From the NCBI GenBank assembly GCA_002427465.1, contig DIRC01000025.1:12756-19848 (forward strand): a stretch of 7,093 nucleotides of DNA, read 5' to 3'. A program made the position numbers and the translations under genes. Below the pieces are notes generated by a model, which did no database searches, had not been told where the DNA came from, and was given only the letters and a program-made list of their open reading frames with translations. Below are positions 1-6,074 of this stretch, piece by piece (within the stretch, counting starts at the first letter, position 1; each line of letters begins with the position of its first letter). The DNA comes from Clostridiales bacterium UBA5446 (GTDB lineage: Bacteria > Bacillota > Clostridia > Oscillospirales > Oscillospiraceae).

Positions 1-284
1 GGGAAGACTTCCTGCAGCAGAACGCTTTCGTGGAAGAAGACGCGTACTCGTCCTATGCCAAGCAGTTCCGGCTGCTGGATATCATCCTGATCTATGATGA
101 CTTGTGCCGGTCTACCCTAAAAAGGTGCGAGGATATGAAGCGGCTTTTTGCCATCGGCGCCCGTGAGCGGATCGGCAGGGCAAAGATGGCGCCGCAGGCC
201 GACTTCCAGAGCGTCTTTGACGACATTGTCAGGCAGATGGAGGCTGAGATCGCCGAAATTGCCAAGGGAGGCGAGGACAAATGA
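1..284 (+). CDS. ntpA: V/A-type ATP synthase subunit A, C-terminal end (partial, 5' cut by window)
   Basis: This is the last 93 residues of the catalytic A subunit of a V/A-type rotary ATPase; the reading frame is open from base 3. The opening residues EDFLQQNAF followed by Y-SSYAKQFRLLD match the conserved start of the A-subunit C-terminal helical domain. In the family this domain lies after the nucleotide-binding domain and contacts the central stalk. The ARERIGRAKM stretch and the acidic, helical tail ending in GGEDK are also typical. The Walker A motif and the A-subunit-specific non-homologous insert lie upstream and are not visible. The stop overlaps the start of the next gene in an ATGA junction, so translation is probably coupled to subunit B. 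The A-B-D order supports the call. Whether the enzyme moves protons or sodium cannot be judged, because the membrane-ring gene is outside the window. Confidence 0.93.
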   Translation, partial: EDFLQQNAFVEEDAYSSYAKQFRLLDIILIYDDLCRSTLKRCEDMKRLFAIGARERIGRAKMAPQADFQSVFDDIVRQMEAEIAEIAKGGEDK

Positions 285-1657
285 TCAAGGAATATAAGAC
301 AATCCGGGAGATCGCAAGTCCCCTGATGGTGGTTCAGCAGGTGGAGGGCGTGACCTATGACGAGCTTGGGGAGCTGGAGCTGCAAAACGGCGAAAGGCGC
401 CGCTGCAAGGTGCTGGAGGTGGACGGGGATACCGCCGTCGTTCAGCTTTTCGAGTCCGCCCAGGGAATTAATCTGGCCCAGACGAAGGTGCGCTTTTTGG
501 GCCATCCGCTGCAGCTCGGCGTTTCCGAGGATATGCTGGGGCGGGTGTTCAACGGAATGGGCGAGCCTATCGACGGGGGGCCGGATATCCTGGCCGAGGC
601 CCACAGGGACATTAACGGCCTTCCCATGAACCCCGCTTCCCGAGCCTATCCCGCGGAGTTTATCCAGACGGGGGTTTCCACTATAGACGGACTGAACACC
701 CTCGTCCGCGGACAGAAGCTTCCGATATTCTCCTGTTCCGGCCTGCCCCATGCGGCGCTGGCCGCGCAGATCGCGCGCCAGGCGAAAGTGCTGGGCGCCG
801 AGGAGAACTTTGCCGTCGTATTCGCGGCCATAGGAATAACATTTGAGGAAGCCGAATATTTTATCCAGGATTTCCGCCGCACCGGAGCTATCGACAGAAC
901 GGTGGTTTTCTCGAATCTGGCCAATGACCCGGCAGTCGAGCGCATCGCCACGCCGCGCATGGCGCTGACGGCGGCCGAATATCTGGCCTTTGAAAAGGGA
1001 ATGCACGTTCTGGTCATCCTGACGGATATCACCAACTACGCCGAGGCGCTGCGCGAGGTTTCCGCAGCCAAGAAGGAAGTGCCGGGCAGACGCGGATATC
1101 CCGGATATCTCTATACAGACCTTGCAACCATATATGAGCGCGCGGGCAGGCGGCTGGGCAATGCAGGCTCCATTACGATGATCCCGATCCTGACCATGCC
1201 CGAGGATGACAAGACCCACCCGATCCCGGACCTGACCGGATATATCACGGAGGGGCAGATCATCCTGTCCCGGGAGCTGCACCGCAAGGGCATTTCGCCC
1301 CCTGTGGACGTGCTGCCCAGTCTGAGCCGGCTGAAGGACAAGGGCATCGGCCCCGGCAAGACCCGGGAGGATCATTCGGGCACGATGAACCAGCTTTTTG
1401 CCGCGTATTCCAGGGGCAAGGACGCAAAAGAGCTGATGACGATACTGGGCGAGGCCGCCCTCACGGATGACGACAAGCTTTTTGCCCGCTTCGCGGAGGA
1501 GTTTGAAAAGCGCTATATCAGCCAGGGCAACGACACGAACCGGACCATTGAGGAAACACTGGATTTGGGCTGGGAGCTGCTCAAGATACTTCCGCGTGCC
1601 GAGCTTAAGCGCATCAAGCCGGAATATATCGAAAAATATCTGCCGGCGGAAGAGTAA
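281..1657 (+). CDS. ntpB: V/A-type ATP synthase subunit B (regulatory nucleotide-binding subunit)
   Basis: 458 residues, the usual length of bacterial NtpB. Subunit B alternates with A in the soluble A3B3 ring of the V/A-ATPase at the cytoplasmic face of the membrane and completes the catalytic sites without hydrolysing ATP itself. From the N-terminus there is a beta-barrel domain (about 1-75), the nucleotide-binding domain (about 75-350) and a helical C-terminal domain. The degenerate P-loop reads FSCSGLPHAALAAQIARQA (residues 150-168), with SGLPH in place of a GKT motif, which is the hallmark of B as opposed to A. The segment LPSLSRLKDKGIG carries Arg350, which corresponds to the arginine finger reaching the catalytic site of A. 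A ribosome-binding site AAGGGAGG (264-271) lies 9 bases before the ATG, which overlaps the ntpA stop by 4 bases. Nothing is missing or broken. Confidence 0.97.
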   Translation: MIKEYKTIREIASPLMVVQQVEGVTYDELGELELQNGERRRCKVLEVDGDTAVVQLFESAQGINLAQTKVRFLGHPLQLGVSEDMLGRVFNGMGEPIDGGPDILAEAHRDINGLPMNPASRAYPAEFIQTGVSTIDGLNTLVRGQKLPIFSCSGLPHAALAAQIARQAKVLGAEENFAVVFAAIGITFEEAEYFIQDFRRTGAIDRTVVFSNLANDPAVERIATPRMALTAAEYLAFEKGMHVLVILTDITNYAEALREVSAAKKEVPGRRGYPGYLYTDLATIYERAGRRLGNAGSITMIPILTMPEDDKTHPIPDLTGYITEGQIILSRELHRKGISPPVDVLPSLSRLKDKGIGPGKTREDHSGTMNQLFAAYSRGKDAKELMTILGEAALTDDDKLFARFAEEFEKRYISQGNDTNRTIEETLDLGWELLKILPRAELKRIKPEYIEKYLPAEE

Positions 1658-1666
1658 GGTGATACC

Positions 1667-2320
1667 ATGGCAACTGCCGCAATAACCCCGACCAGAATGG
1701 TCCTGAATCAGCTCAAGGGACGGCTGAAGACGGCGCGCCGGGGCCATAAGCTCCTGAAGGATAAGCGTGACGAGCTTATGCGCCAGTTTCTTGATGTTGT
1801 GCGCCGCAACAAGGCGCTGCGCACCCAGGTGGAGGAGGGCATGACCGCGGCTTTCGCCTCGCTGACCGTGGCCAGCGCCATCATGTCGCCGGAGATGCTT
1901 GAGCAGGCGCTGCTGTATCCGCGCCAGCGCGTGGCGCTGGACATGACCTTTAAAAACATCATGAGCGTGAATGTGCCGGTATACGATTTTAAGACGGAGA
2001 ACAGCGACCCTGCCGAGATATATCCCTATGGCTTCGCCTTCACGTCGGGTGAACTGGACGACGCTCTTGAGAAACTTGCGCAGGTTTTCAGGGATATGCT
2101 GGAGCTGGCCCAGGTTGAAAAGACCATGCAGCTGCTGGCTGAGGAGATCGAAAAAACCAGGCGCCGGGTCAATGCGCTGGAATATGTGATGATACCGGAG
2201 CTGGAGTCGAACATCCGCTATATCTCCATGAAGCTGTCGGAGAACGAAAACGCCACAAAAGTCAGGCTTCTCAAGGTCAAGGACATGATCCTTGAAAAAG
2301 CCCACAATTTTCAATACTAA
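1667..2320 (+). CDS. ntpD: V/A-type ATP synthase subunit D (central stalk)
   Basis: 217 residues, close to the 210-230 usual for the family. Subunit D is the coiled-coil rotor shaft that sits inside the A3B3 ring and transmits rotation to the membrane ring. The N-terminal helix carries the family signature, PTRMVLNQLKGRLKTARRG followed by HKLLKDKRDELMRQF (about residues 8-42). A globular middle section (about 60-145) is followed by a second long helix (from about 145), which includes RRRVNALEYVMIPEL. The two long helices form the antiparallel coiled coil. The start is supported by an AAGGTGA ribosome-binding site (1656-1662) that overlaps the ntpB stop. A strong hairpin follows directly, so this is the last gene of the operon; subunits such as E, I, K, C and F/G are expected upstream. 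Confidence 0.96.
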   Translation: MATAAITPTRMVLNQLKGRLKTARRGHKLLKDKRDELMRQFLDVVRRNKALRTQVEEGMTAAFASLTVASAIMSPEMLEQALLYPRQRVALDMTFKNIMSVNVPVYDFKTENSDPAEIYPYGFAFTSGELDDALEKLAQVFRDMLELAQVEKTMQLLAEEIEKTRRRVNALEYVMIPELESNIRYISMKLSENENATKVRLLKVKDMILEKAHNFQY

Positions 2321-2325
2321 CGGAA

Positions 2326-2350
2326 AAGACCCGCCGTGAAGGCGGGTCTT
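2326..2350. terminator. Bidirectional intrinsic terminator between convergent genes
   Basis: A perfect 10-bp inverted repeat, AAGACCCGCC (2326-2335) and GGCGGGTCTT (2341-2350), encloses a 5-base loop. It begins 6 bases after the ntpD stop and lies 28 bases beyond the stop of the leftward nucleotidyltransferase gene. Read on the minus strand the stem is followed by a short T run (TTTTCC). On the plus strand only a weak T-containing tail (TTGGTTCTG) follows. It could therefore end both transcripts, with the better classical tail for the leftward one. Confidence 0.8.
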
Positions 2351-2377
2351 GGTTCTGTCCGGCCCTTAGCGGCCGCA

Positions 2378-3439
2378 TTACTTTTCCGGCGGCGGGGTAA
2401 AAGAGGAGCCTTTCTCCAGTTCCTCCGCCAGTCGCGCCATGGTGAAGGCCAGCTCCCTGGAAAATTCCGGGGTTTCTGAGGCGGCTTCCACCACAATTTC
2501 GGACTCGCAGTCCGAGGGGGAGACGCGCAGGCCGCAGTGTTCGCCGCCCAGGGTAAGCCCCTCTGAAAAATCCGCGCCGAATTCCAGCATGCATTCCGAT
2601 ACCGCGCGCATGAGCCGGGCCCTGTCGCGGCATGCTATGCGGCGGATGCAGCGTGAGTTCCCATGGAGCTGCGGCCGCTGCCGGGGCTGCGGGGCAGGGG
2701 CGGCGCCGGTTTCGATATCCGGCAGGCGCAGCAGGCCGTCCAGCGCGTCGATGCAGCACTGGTAATAGGCCCGGGGCGTGCCGATATCGCACCAGTATCC
2801 GTCCGTTATGACGCCGCGGATGCCGGAATCCCTGTCAATAAGAAGCGGAAACAGGTCCTTTGCAAAGTCAAAAGGCTTGTCCTTCGGCACCAGGGACATG
2901 GCCTCCGGGGAGACCATATATATGCCGGTGTTTACCAGATTTGTCACGACCCGGTCCCATGCCGGCTTCTCAATGAAACAGCGCACCGCGCCGCCCGGCT
3001 CGGGAATGACAAGGCCGTACGAAAGGGGATCGGGGCACTCATAGAGCGCCAGGGTTACCGCGGATCTGCTTCCAAGGTGTTCGCTGATGACGCGGCGCAG
3101 ATCAAAATCGCAGGCCGCGTCTCCGCTGATGACGATGAAGTCCTCCGTTCCATAAAAATCTTCACAGTTTTTCACGCCTCCGGCAGTTCCGAGAGGCACG
3201 TCCTCATAGCGGTATTCCATGTGGACGCCAAACTGCGAGCCATCTCCAAAATAGTCTGTGATAGGCTGGGGGTTGTATCCGAGCGCCGCGCATATTTCCG
3301 AAATGCCCGCGCTGCGGAGCAGTTCGATTATGCGTTCCATAAGGGGCTTGCCCAAAAACGGCACCATGGGTTTCGGCAGTGTACCGGTTACGGGCTTTAG
3401 GCGTTTTCCTTCGCCGCCCGCCATTATTACAGCTTTCAT
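2378..3439 (-). CDS. Sugar-1-phosphate nucleotidyltransferase (mannose-1-phosphate guanylyltransferase-like) with PMM-like C-terminal domain
   Basis: 353 residues from the ATG at 3439. The first ~240 residues are a complete NTP_transferase domain: the pyrophosphorylase signature AGGEGKRLKPVTGTLPKP (7-24), GTAGG (84-88), the metal/nucleotide segment GDAACDFD (106-113), EKP (147-149), NTGIY (160-164), DFAKDLFP (171-178) and GYWCDIGTP (214-222). These segments, especially the last two, are most like bacterial GDP-mannose pyrophosphorylases, which make GDP-mannose from GTP and mannose-1-phosphate. Another NDP-sugar product is possible. A Pro/Gln/Arg-rich linker (245-262) then leads to about 80 residues (264-345). 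With C270, ARLMRAV and LRVSPS followed by EIVVEA, these look like the last domain of a phosphomannomutase; no hexapeptide beta-helix is visible. Start choice: MKAVIMAGG is the family's usual N-terminus, but an in-frame GTG at 3457 would add six residues; neither has a good ribosome-binding site. A stop lies seven codons upstream of that GTG. The gene stands alone on this strand. Confidence 0.85.
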   Translation of the reverse strand: MKAVIMAGGEGKRLKPVTGTLPKPMVPFLGKPLMERIIELLRSAGISEICAALGYNPQPITDYFGDGSQFGVHMEYRYEDVPLGTAGGVKNCEDFYGTEDFIVISGDAACDFDLRRVISEHLGSRSAVTLALYECPDPLSYGLVIPEPGGAVRCFIEKPAWDRVVTNLVNTGIYMVSPEAMSLVPKDKPFDFAKDLFPLLIDRDSGIRGVITDGYWCDIGTPRAYYQCCIDALDGLLRLPDIETGAAPAPQPRQRPQLHGNSRCIRRIACRDRARLMRAVSECMLEFGADFSEGLTLGGEHCGLRVSPSDCESEIVVEAASETPEFSRELAFTMARLAEELEKGSSFTPPPEK

Positions 3440-3472
3440 GTTCTTATTATTTGACACAATACGTTTTTGATG

Positions 3473-3501
3473 TTGTCAACCTTATCCATATTTGTTATAA
3501 T
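3473..3501 (+). promoter_or_regulatory. Sigma-A type promoter for gdpP (-35 TTGTCA, extended -10 TATAAT)
   Basis: TTGTCA at 3473-3478 and a consensus TATAAT at 3496-3501 are separated by 17 bp, the optimal spacing. The TG at 3493-3494 adds an extended -10 element (TGTTATAAT). Transcription would begin near 3508, giving a leader of about 39 bases to the gdpP ATG. The surrounding DNA (about 3440-3525) is far more AT-rich than the flanking genes. This is the only strong rightward promoter I see, so it probably drives gdpP, rplI and dnaB together. Confidence 0.75.
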
Positions 3502-3534
3502 AATTATCTAAATCAAAGGGTTGCGCGTTTCGAT

Positions 3535-3539
3535 GGGAG
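3535..3539 (+). promoter_or_regulatory. Ribosome-binding site deciding the gdpP start
   Basis: GGGAG sits 7 bases before the ATG at 3547; a second GGGAG abuts the ATG and is too close to act. The open frame extends upstream to an ATG at 3379, but that region lies inside the divergent gene and crosses the promoter, so 3547 is the real start. Confidence 0.75.
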
Positions 3540-3546
3540 TGGGAGC

Positions 3547-5547
3547 ATGAATAAAAAGCTGCAGAGGATAGTTGAGCCGAACGTCAGGATGTATTTGTTT
3601 TTCCTGGTGGCGTTCGCCGCAGCTTCTCTGTTTTTCGAGCAGTATATCCTGGCACTTGTAGAAGGCGGGGTCATACTGCTCCTTATGATATACTCCCTTT
3701 TTGTGGCCCGGAAAAAACACAGGGAGCTGATTGCGTATATCGAATCGGTGACCTACGACGCCGAAACGGCCAAAAACAATACGCTGCTGTTCTTCCCCCT
3801 GCCGATCGCGGTGTTTTCCCTGAACGATCTGCGCGTGGTATGGGCAAACCAAATCTTCTTTGATATCTGCGGCTGGGCTGCCTCCCGCTCCGAGGCGCGG
3901 ATGGATGAGCTGTCCCCCTCCTTCTCGGGCAAATGGCTTTTGGAGGGAAAAAACCAGTATCCGGGGCTTCTGGCCGTGGGGGGAAGAAAATACAGGATAC
4001 ACGGCAACATTATCCGCCCGGACACGGAGGAAGGCGGGGAAAGCCGCGGATTTATGGGGATCACGTATTGGGTGGATGTCACCGAATACGACGATGTCAA
4101 GCTGGAGTATGAAAGTTCACGTCCCGTTGTGGCGACGATCGTCATCGATAATTACGATGAGATGGTGAAAAACAAGCCGGACAGAGTCAAAAATGAGATG
4201 CGCGACGCCGTGGAGGACATCATCACCCAATGGTGCGAGGGCAAGGACGCCATCGTGCGCCGGTATGACCGCGACCGCTACCTTTTCATTTTTGAGGAGC
4301 GATGGCTGCAGAAGTTCGCGGAAGAGAAATTTTCCGTGCTGGAGAACGTACGCAAAGTGGTAAGCCCCGCGGGAATCCATGCCACGATCAGCATCGGCAT
4401 AGGCCATGGCGGAACGGGATTCGGAGAGAATCTGCAGTTCAGCACCCTGGCTGTGGAGATGGCCCTCTCCCGGGGGGGTGACCAGGCCGTGGTGAAAAAC
4501 CGCTTCAACTTCGTGTTTTACGGAGGACGCGGCAACGAAATTGAGACGAGGACGAAGGTCAAATCCCGGGTGATGGCTAACGCGCTGGCAGAACTGATTG
4601 CGGACGCCTCCCGGGTATTCGTTATGGGGCATAAGCATGCCGACCTGGATTCTGTGGGCGGCTCGGTGGCCGTATGCTGCATTGCCCGGAATAAAGGCAG
4701 GCAATGCAGAATTGTCATTGATAGGCAGCAGAACGCCTCTGAAGCGCTGATCAGCCGGCTGGAGCAGGAGCCTGAATATGCCGGGGCCTTTATCTCTCCA
4801 CAGGAGGCCATGCTTATGGCGGACAGCCGCTCGCTGCTGGTGGTTGTGGATACTAACCGCCCGGAGCAGGTGGAGGATAACAGCCTGCTGCAAACCTGCA
4901 ACAGGGTTGCGGTCATCGACCATCACAGAAGGGCCGCTACCTATATCCAGAAAGCGGATCTGACATTTCATGAGCCATTTGCCTCGTCGGTGTGCGAGCT
5001 GATGAGCGAGGTGCTGCAGGAGATTGTGGAGCCTGCCGACATTTTGCGCTGCGAGTCCGAGGCCGTGCTCGCCGGCATCGTGCTGGACACCAAGAATTTT
5101 ACCATCAGAACCGGGGAGCGCACTTTTGAAGCCGCGGCGTTCTTGCGGCGGATGGGTGCGGATACCACAGAGGTAAAGAAGCTTCTGCAAAACGACATGG
5201 ACAGCACGGTGGCCCGCTATAAGATTCTTCAAAGCGCAAGGCTCTATCGCGGTAATATCGCGGTTGCGGTTCCGGAGGAGCCACAGGACCGTATTGTGGC
5301 TGCCCAGGCCGCGGATGAGCTTCTCAATATCTCAGATGTGGAAGTGTCCTTTGTGGTCAGCCCCACGGAGGATGGCGGCGCCAACGTTTCCGCGCGCTCC
5401 ATTGGCGACGTGAATGTCCAGATGATCATGGAAAAAATGGGAGGCGGTGGTAACCGCAGCGCGGCGGCAGCCCAGGTGAAGGACATCCCTCTCCGTGACG
5501 CGGTTAACCGGCTTTTCGAAGCAATTGACGAGTATCTCGATGAATAG
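3547..5547 (+). CDS. gdpP: GdpP-type cyclic-di-AMP phosphodiesterase (TM2-PAS-degenerate GGDEF-DHH/DHHA1)
   Basis: 666 residues, close to the ~660 of characterised GdpP/YybT proteins, which hydrolyse c-di-AMP to pApA at the membrane and so influence cell-wall and osmotic homeostasis. Domains in order: two membrane segments (about 16-30 and 34-54), a PAS-like domain (about 76-180), a degenerate GGDEF domain (about 190-320) in which the signature is replaced by RYDRDRYLF (from 239), then DHH (about 340-500) and DHHA1 (about 560-660). Metal-binding motifs are intact: GHKHADLDS with H362, D366 and D368; D435 in VVVDTNRPE; DHH at 458-460; and D514 in GIVLDTKNF. The oddity is in DHHA1, where the usual GGGH motif reads GGGGNRSAAA with Asn636 in place of His. 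The gene has its own promoter and ends 8 bases before rplI, in the conserved Firmicute order gdpP-rplI-dnaB. Confidence 0.95.
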   Translation: MNKKLQRIVEPNVRMYLFFLVAFAAASLFFEQYILALVEGGVILLLMIYSLFVARKKHRELIAYIESVTYDAETAKNNTLLFFPLPIAVFSLNDLRVVWANQIFFDICGWAASRSEARMDELSPSFSGKWLLEGKNQYPGLLAVGGRKYRIHGNIIRPDTEEGGESRGFMGITYWVDVTEYDDVKLEYESSRPVVATIVIDNYDEMVKNKPDRVKNEMRDAVEDIITQWCEGKDAIVRRYDRDRYLFIFEERWLQKFAEEKFSVLENVRKVVSPAGIHATISIGIGHGGTGFGENLQFSTLAVEMALSRGGDQAVVKNRFNFVFYGGRGNEIETRTKVKSRVMANALAELIADASRVFVMGHKHADLDSVGGSVAVCCIARNKGRQCRIVIDRQQNASEALISRLEQEPEYAGAFISPQEAMLMADSRSLLVVVDTNRPEQVEDNSLLQTCNRVAVIDHHRRAATYIQKADLTFHEPFASSVCELMSEVLQEIVEPADILRCESEAVLAGIVLDTKNFTIRTGERTFEAAAFLRRMGADTTEVKKLLQNDMDSTVARYKILQSARLYRGNIAVAVPEEPQDRIVAAQAADELLNISDVEVSFVVSPTEDGGANVSARSIGDVNVQMIMEKMGGGGNRSAAAAQVKDIPLRDAVNRLFEAIDEYLDE

Positions 5548-5555
5548 GAAGGAAA

Positions 5556-6011
5556 ATGGCAATGAAGGTTATCTTTAATGAAGACGTCAGGGGACAGGGC
5601 AAAAAAGGCGAGCTGAAGGAAGTTTCCGACGGCTATGCCAGAAACTATCTGATTCCCAGAAAGCTGGCGTCGGAAGCCAGCGCGGATAATATCAACACCC
5701 TGAAGCTGAAGGAAAAGGCAAAAGCGTCACAGCTTGCAAAGGAAAAGGCCCAGGCGGAGGCCAACGGCAAGCGGCTGGAGGGCGTGGTAGTCCGCCTGAC
5801 CGCCAAGGCAGGCCAGGGGGGGCGTCTGTTCGGCGCCGTGACGAGCCAGGAGATATCGGACGCCCTGCGGGAGCAGCATGGTATAGAGATCGAAAAAAAC
5901 AAGATCGTCCAGGCCGAGCCGATCAAGCAGTATGGAAGCTACGAAGTTAAAGCCAAACTGGGGTTTGAGGTCACCGGAACGATCAACGTTCTGGTAACCG
6001 AGCAGAAATAA
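5556..6011 (+). CDS. rplI: 50S ribosomal protein L9
   Basis: 151 residues, against 147-150 usual for L9. L9 binds 23S rRNA near the L1 stalk through its N-terminal domain and extends its C-terminal domain from the ribosome surface. The N-terminal domain (about 1-47) shows MKVIFNEDVRGQGKKGE and VSDGYARNYLIPRKLA, which are diagnostic. A lysine/alanine-rich connecting helix (about 47-75) leads to the C-terminal domain, marked by GGRLFGAVTSQEISDAL and the final GTINVLVTEQK. Two starts are possible: the ATG at 5556 (MAMKV) and the ATG at 5562 (MKV, the commonest family N-terminus). The purine-rich AGGAAGG (5546-5552) overlapping the gdpP stop can serve either. The 8-base gap to gdpP suggests translational coupling. 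Confidence 0.97.
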   Translation: MAMKVIFNEDVRGQGKKGELKEVSDGYARNYLIPRKLASEASADNINTLKLKEKAKASQLAKEKAQAEANGKRLEGVVVRLTAKAGQGGRLFGAVTSQEISDALREQHGIEIEKNKIVQAEPIKQYGSYEVKAKLGFEVTGTINVLVTEQK

Positions 6012-6060
6012 CAAAACGCGCTGCCGCGGGACGGATTTCTTTTTCCCCGCGCCGCAATTA

Positions 6061-6066
6061 AAGGAG
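6061..6066 (+). promoter_or_regulatory. Ribosome-binding site of dnaB
   Basis: AAGGAG lies 8 bases before the ATG at 6075, a near-ideal match and spacing. It fixes the dnaB start in the 63-base gap after rplI. I see no promoter in that gap, so dnaB is probably co-transcribed with rplI. Confidence 0.8.
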
Positions 6067-6074
6067 TTTCCCCA

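Noticed and set aside
92..2314. A 740-codon open frame on the minus strand opposite the V-ATPase genes
   Set aside because: It lies fully antisense to ntpA, ntpB and ntpD, which are unmistakable. Its translation is rich in His, Arg, Leu and Gln with no recognisable domain, as expected for a GC-rich antisense shadow.
2663..3400. A 245-codon plus-strand open frame opposite the nucleotidyltransferase
   Set aside because: It shows no family motifs, whereas the minus-strand frame carries the whole nucleotidyltransferase signature set.
3379..3546. A 56-residue N-terminal extension of gdpP from the upstream ATG
   Set aside because: It would begin inside the divergent gene and upstream of the promoter, and the proper ribosome-binding site precedes 3547. 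Starting at 3547 gives the family's normal length.
4472..4478. G7 homopolymers (also 5816-5822) as possible frameshift or sequencing-error sites
   Set aside because: Both lie in continuous frames whose domains align on either side, so there is no sign of a frameshift.
4117..5232. A 371-codon minus-strand open frame opposite gdpP
   Set aside because: The plus-strand frame is a complete GdpP with intact motifs; the antisense frame has only a shadow composition.
6025..6051. CGCGGG/CCCGCG hairpin between rplI and dnaB as a terminator or attenuator
   Set aside because: The stem is only 6 bp with a 15-base loop, and no T run follows it (the T run lies inside the loop). It is not a convincing terminator.
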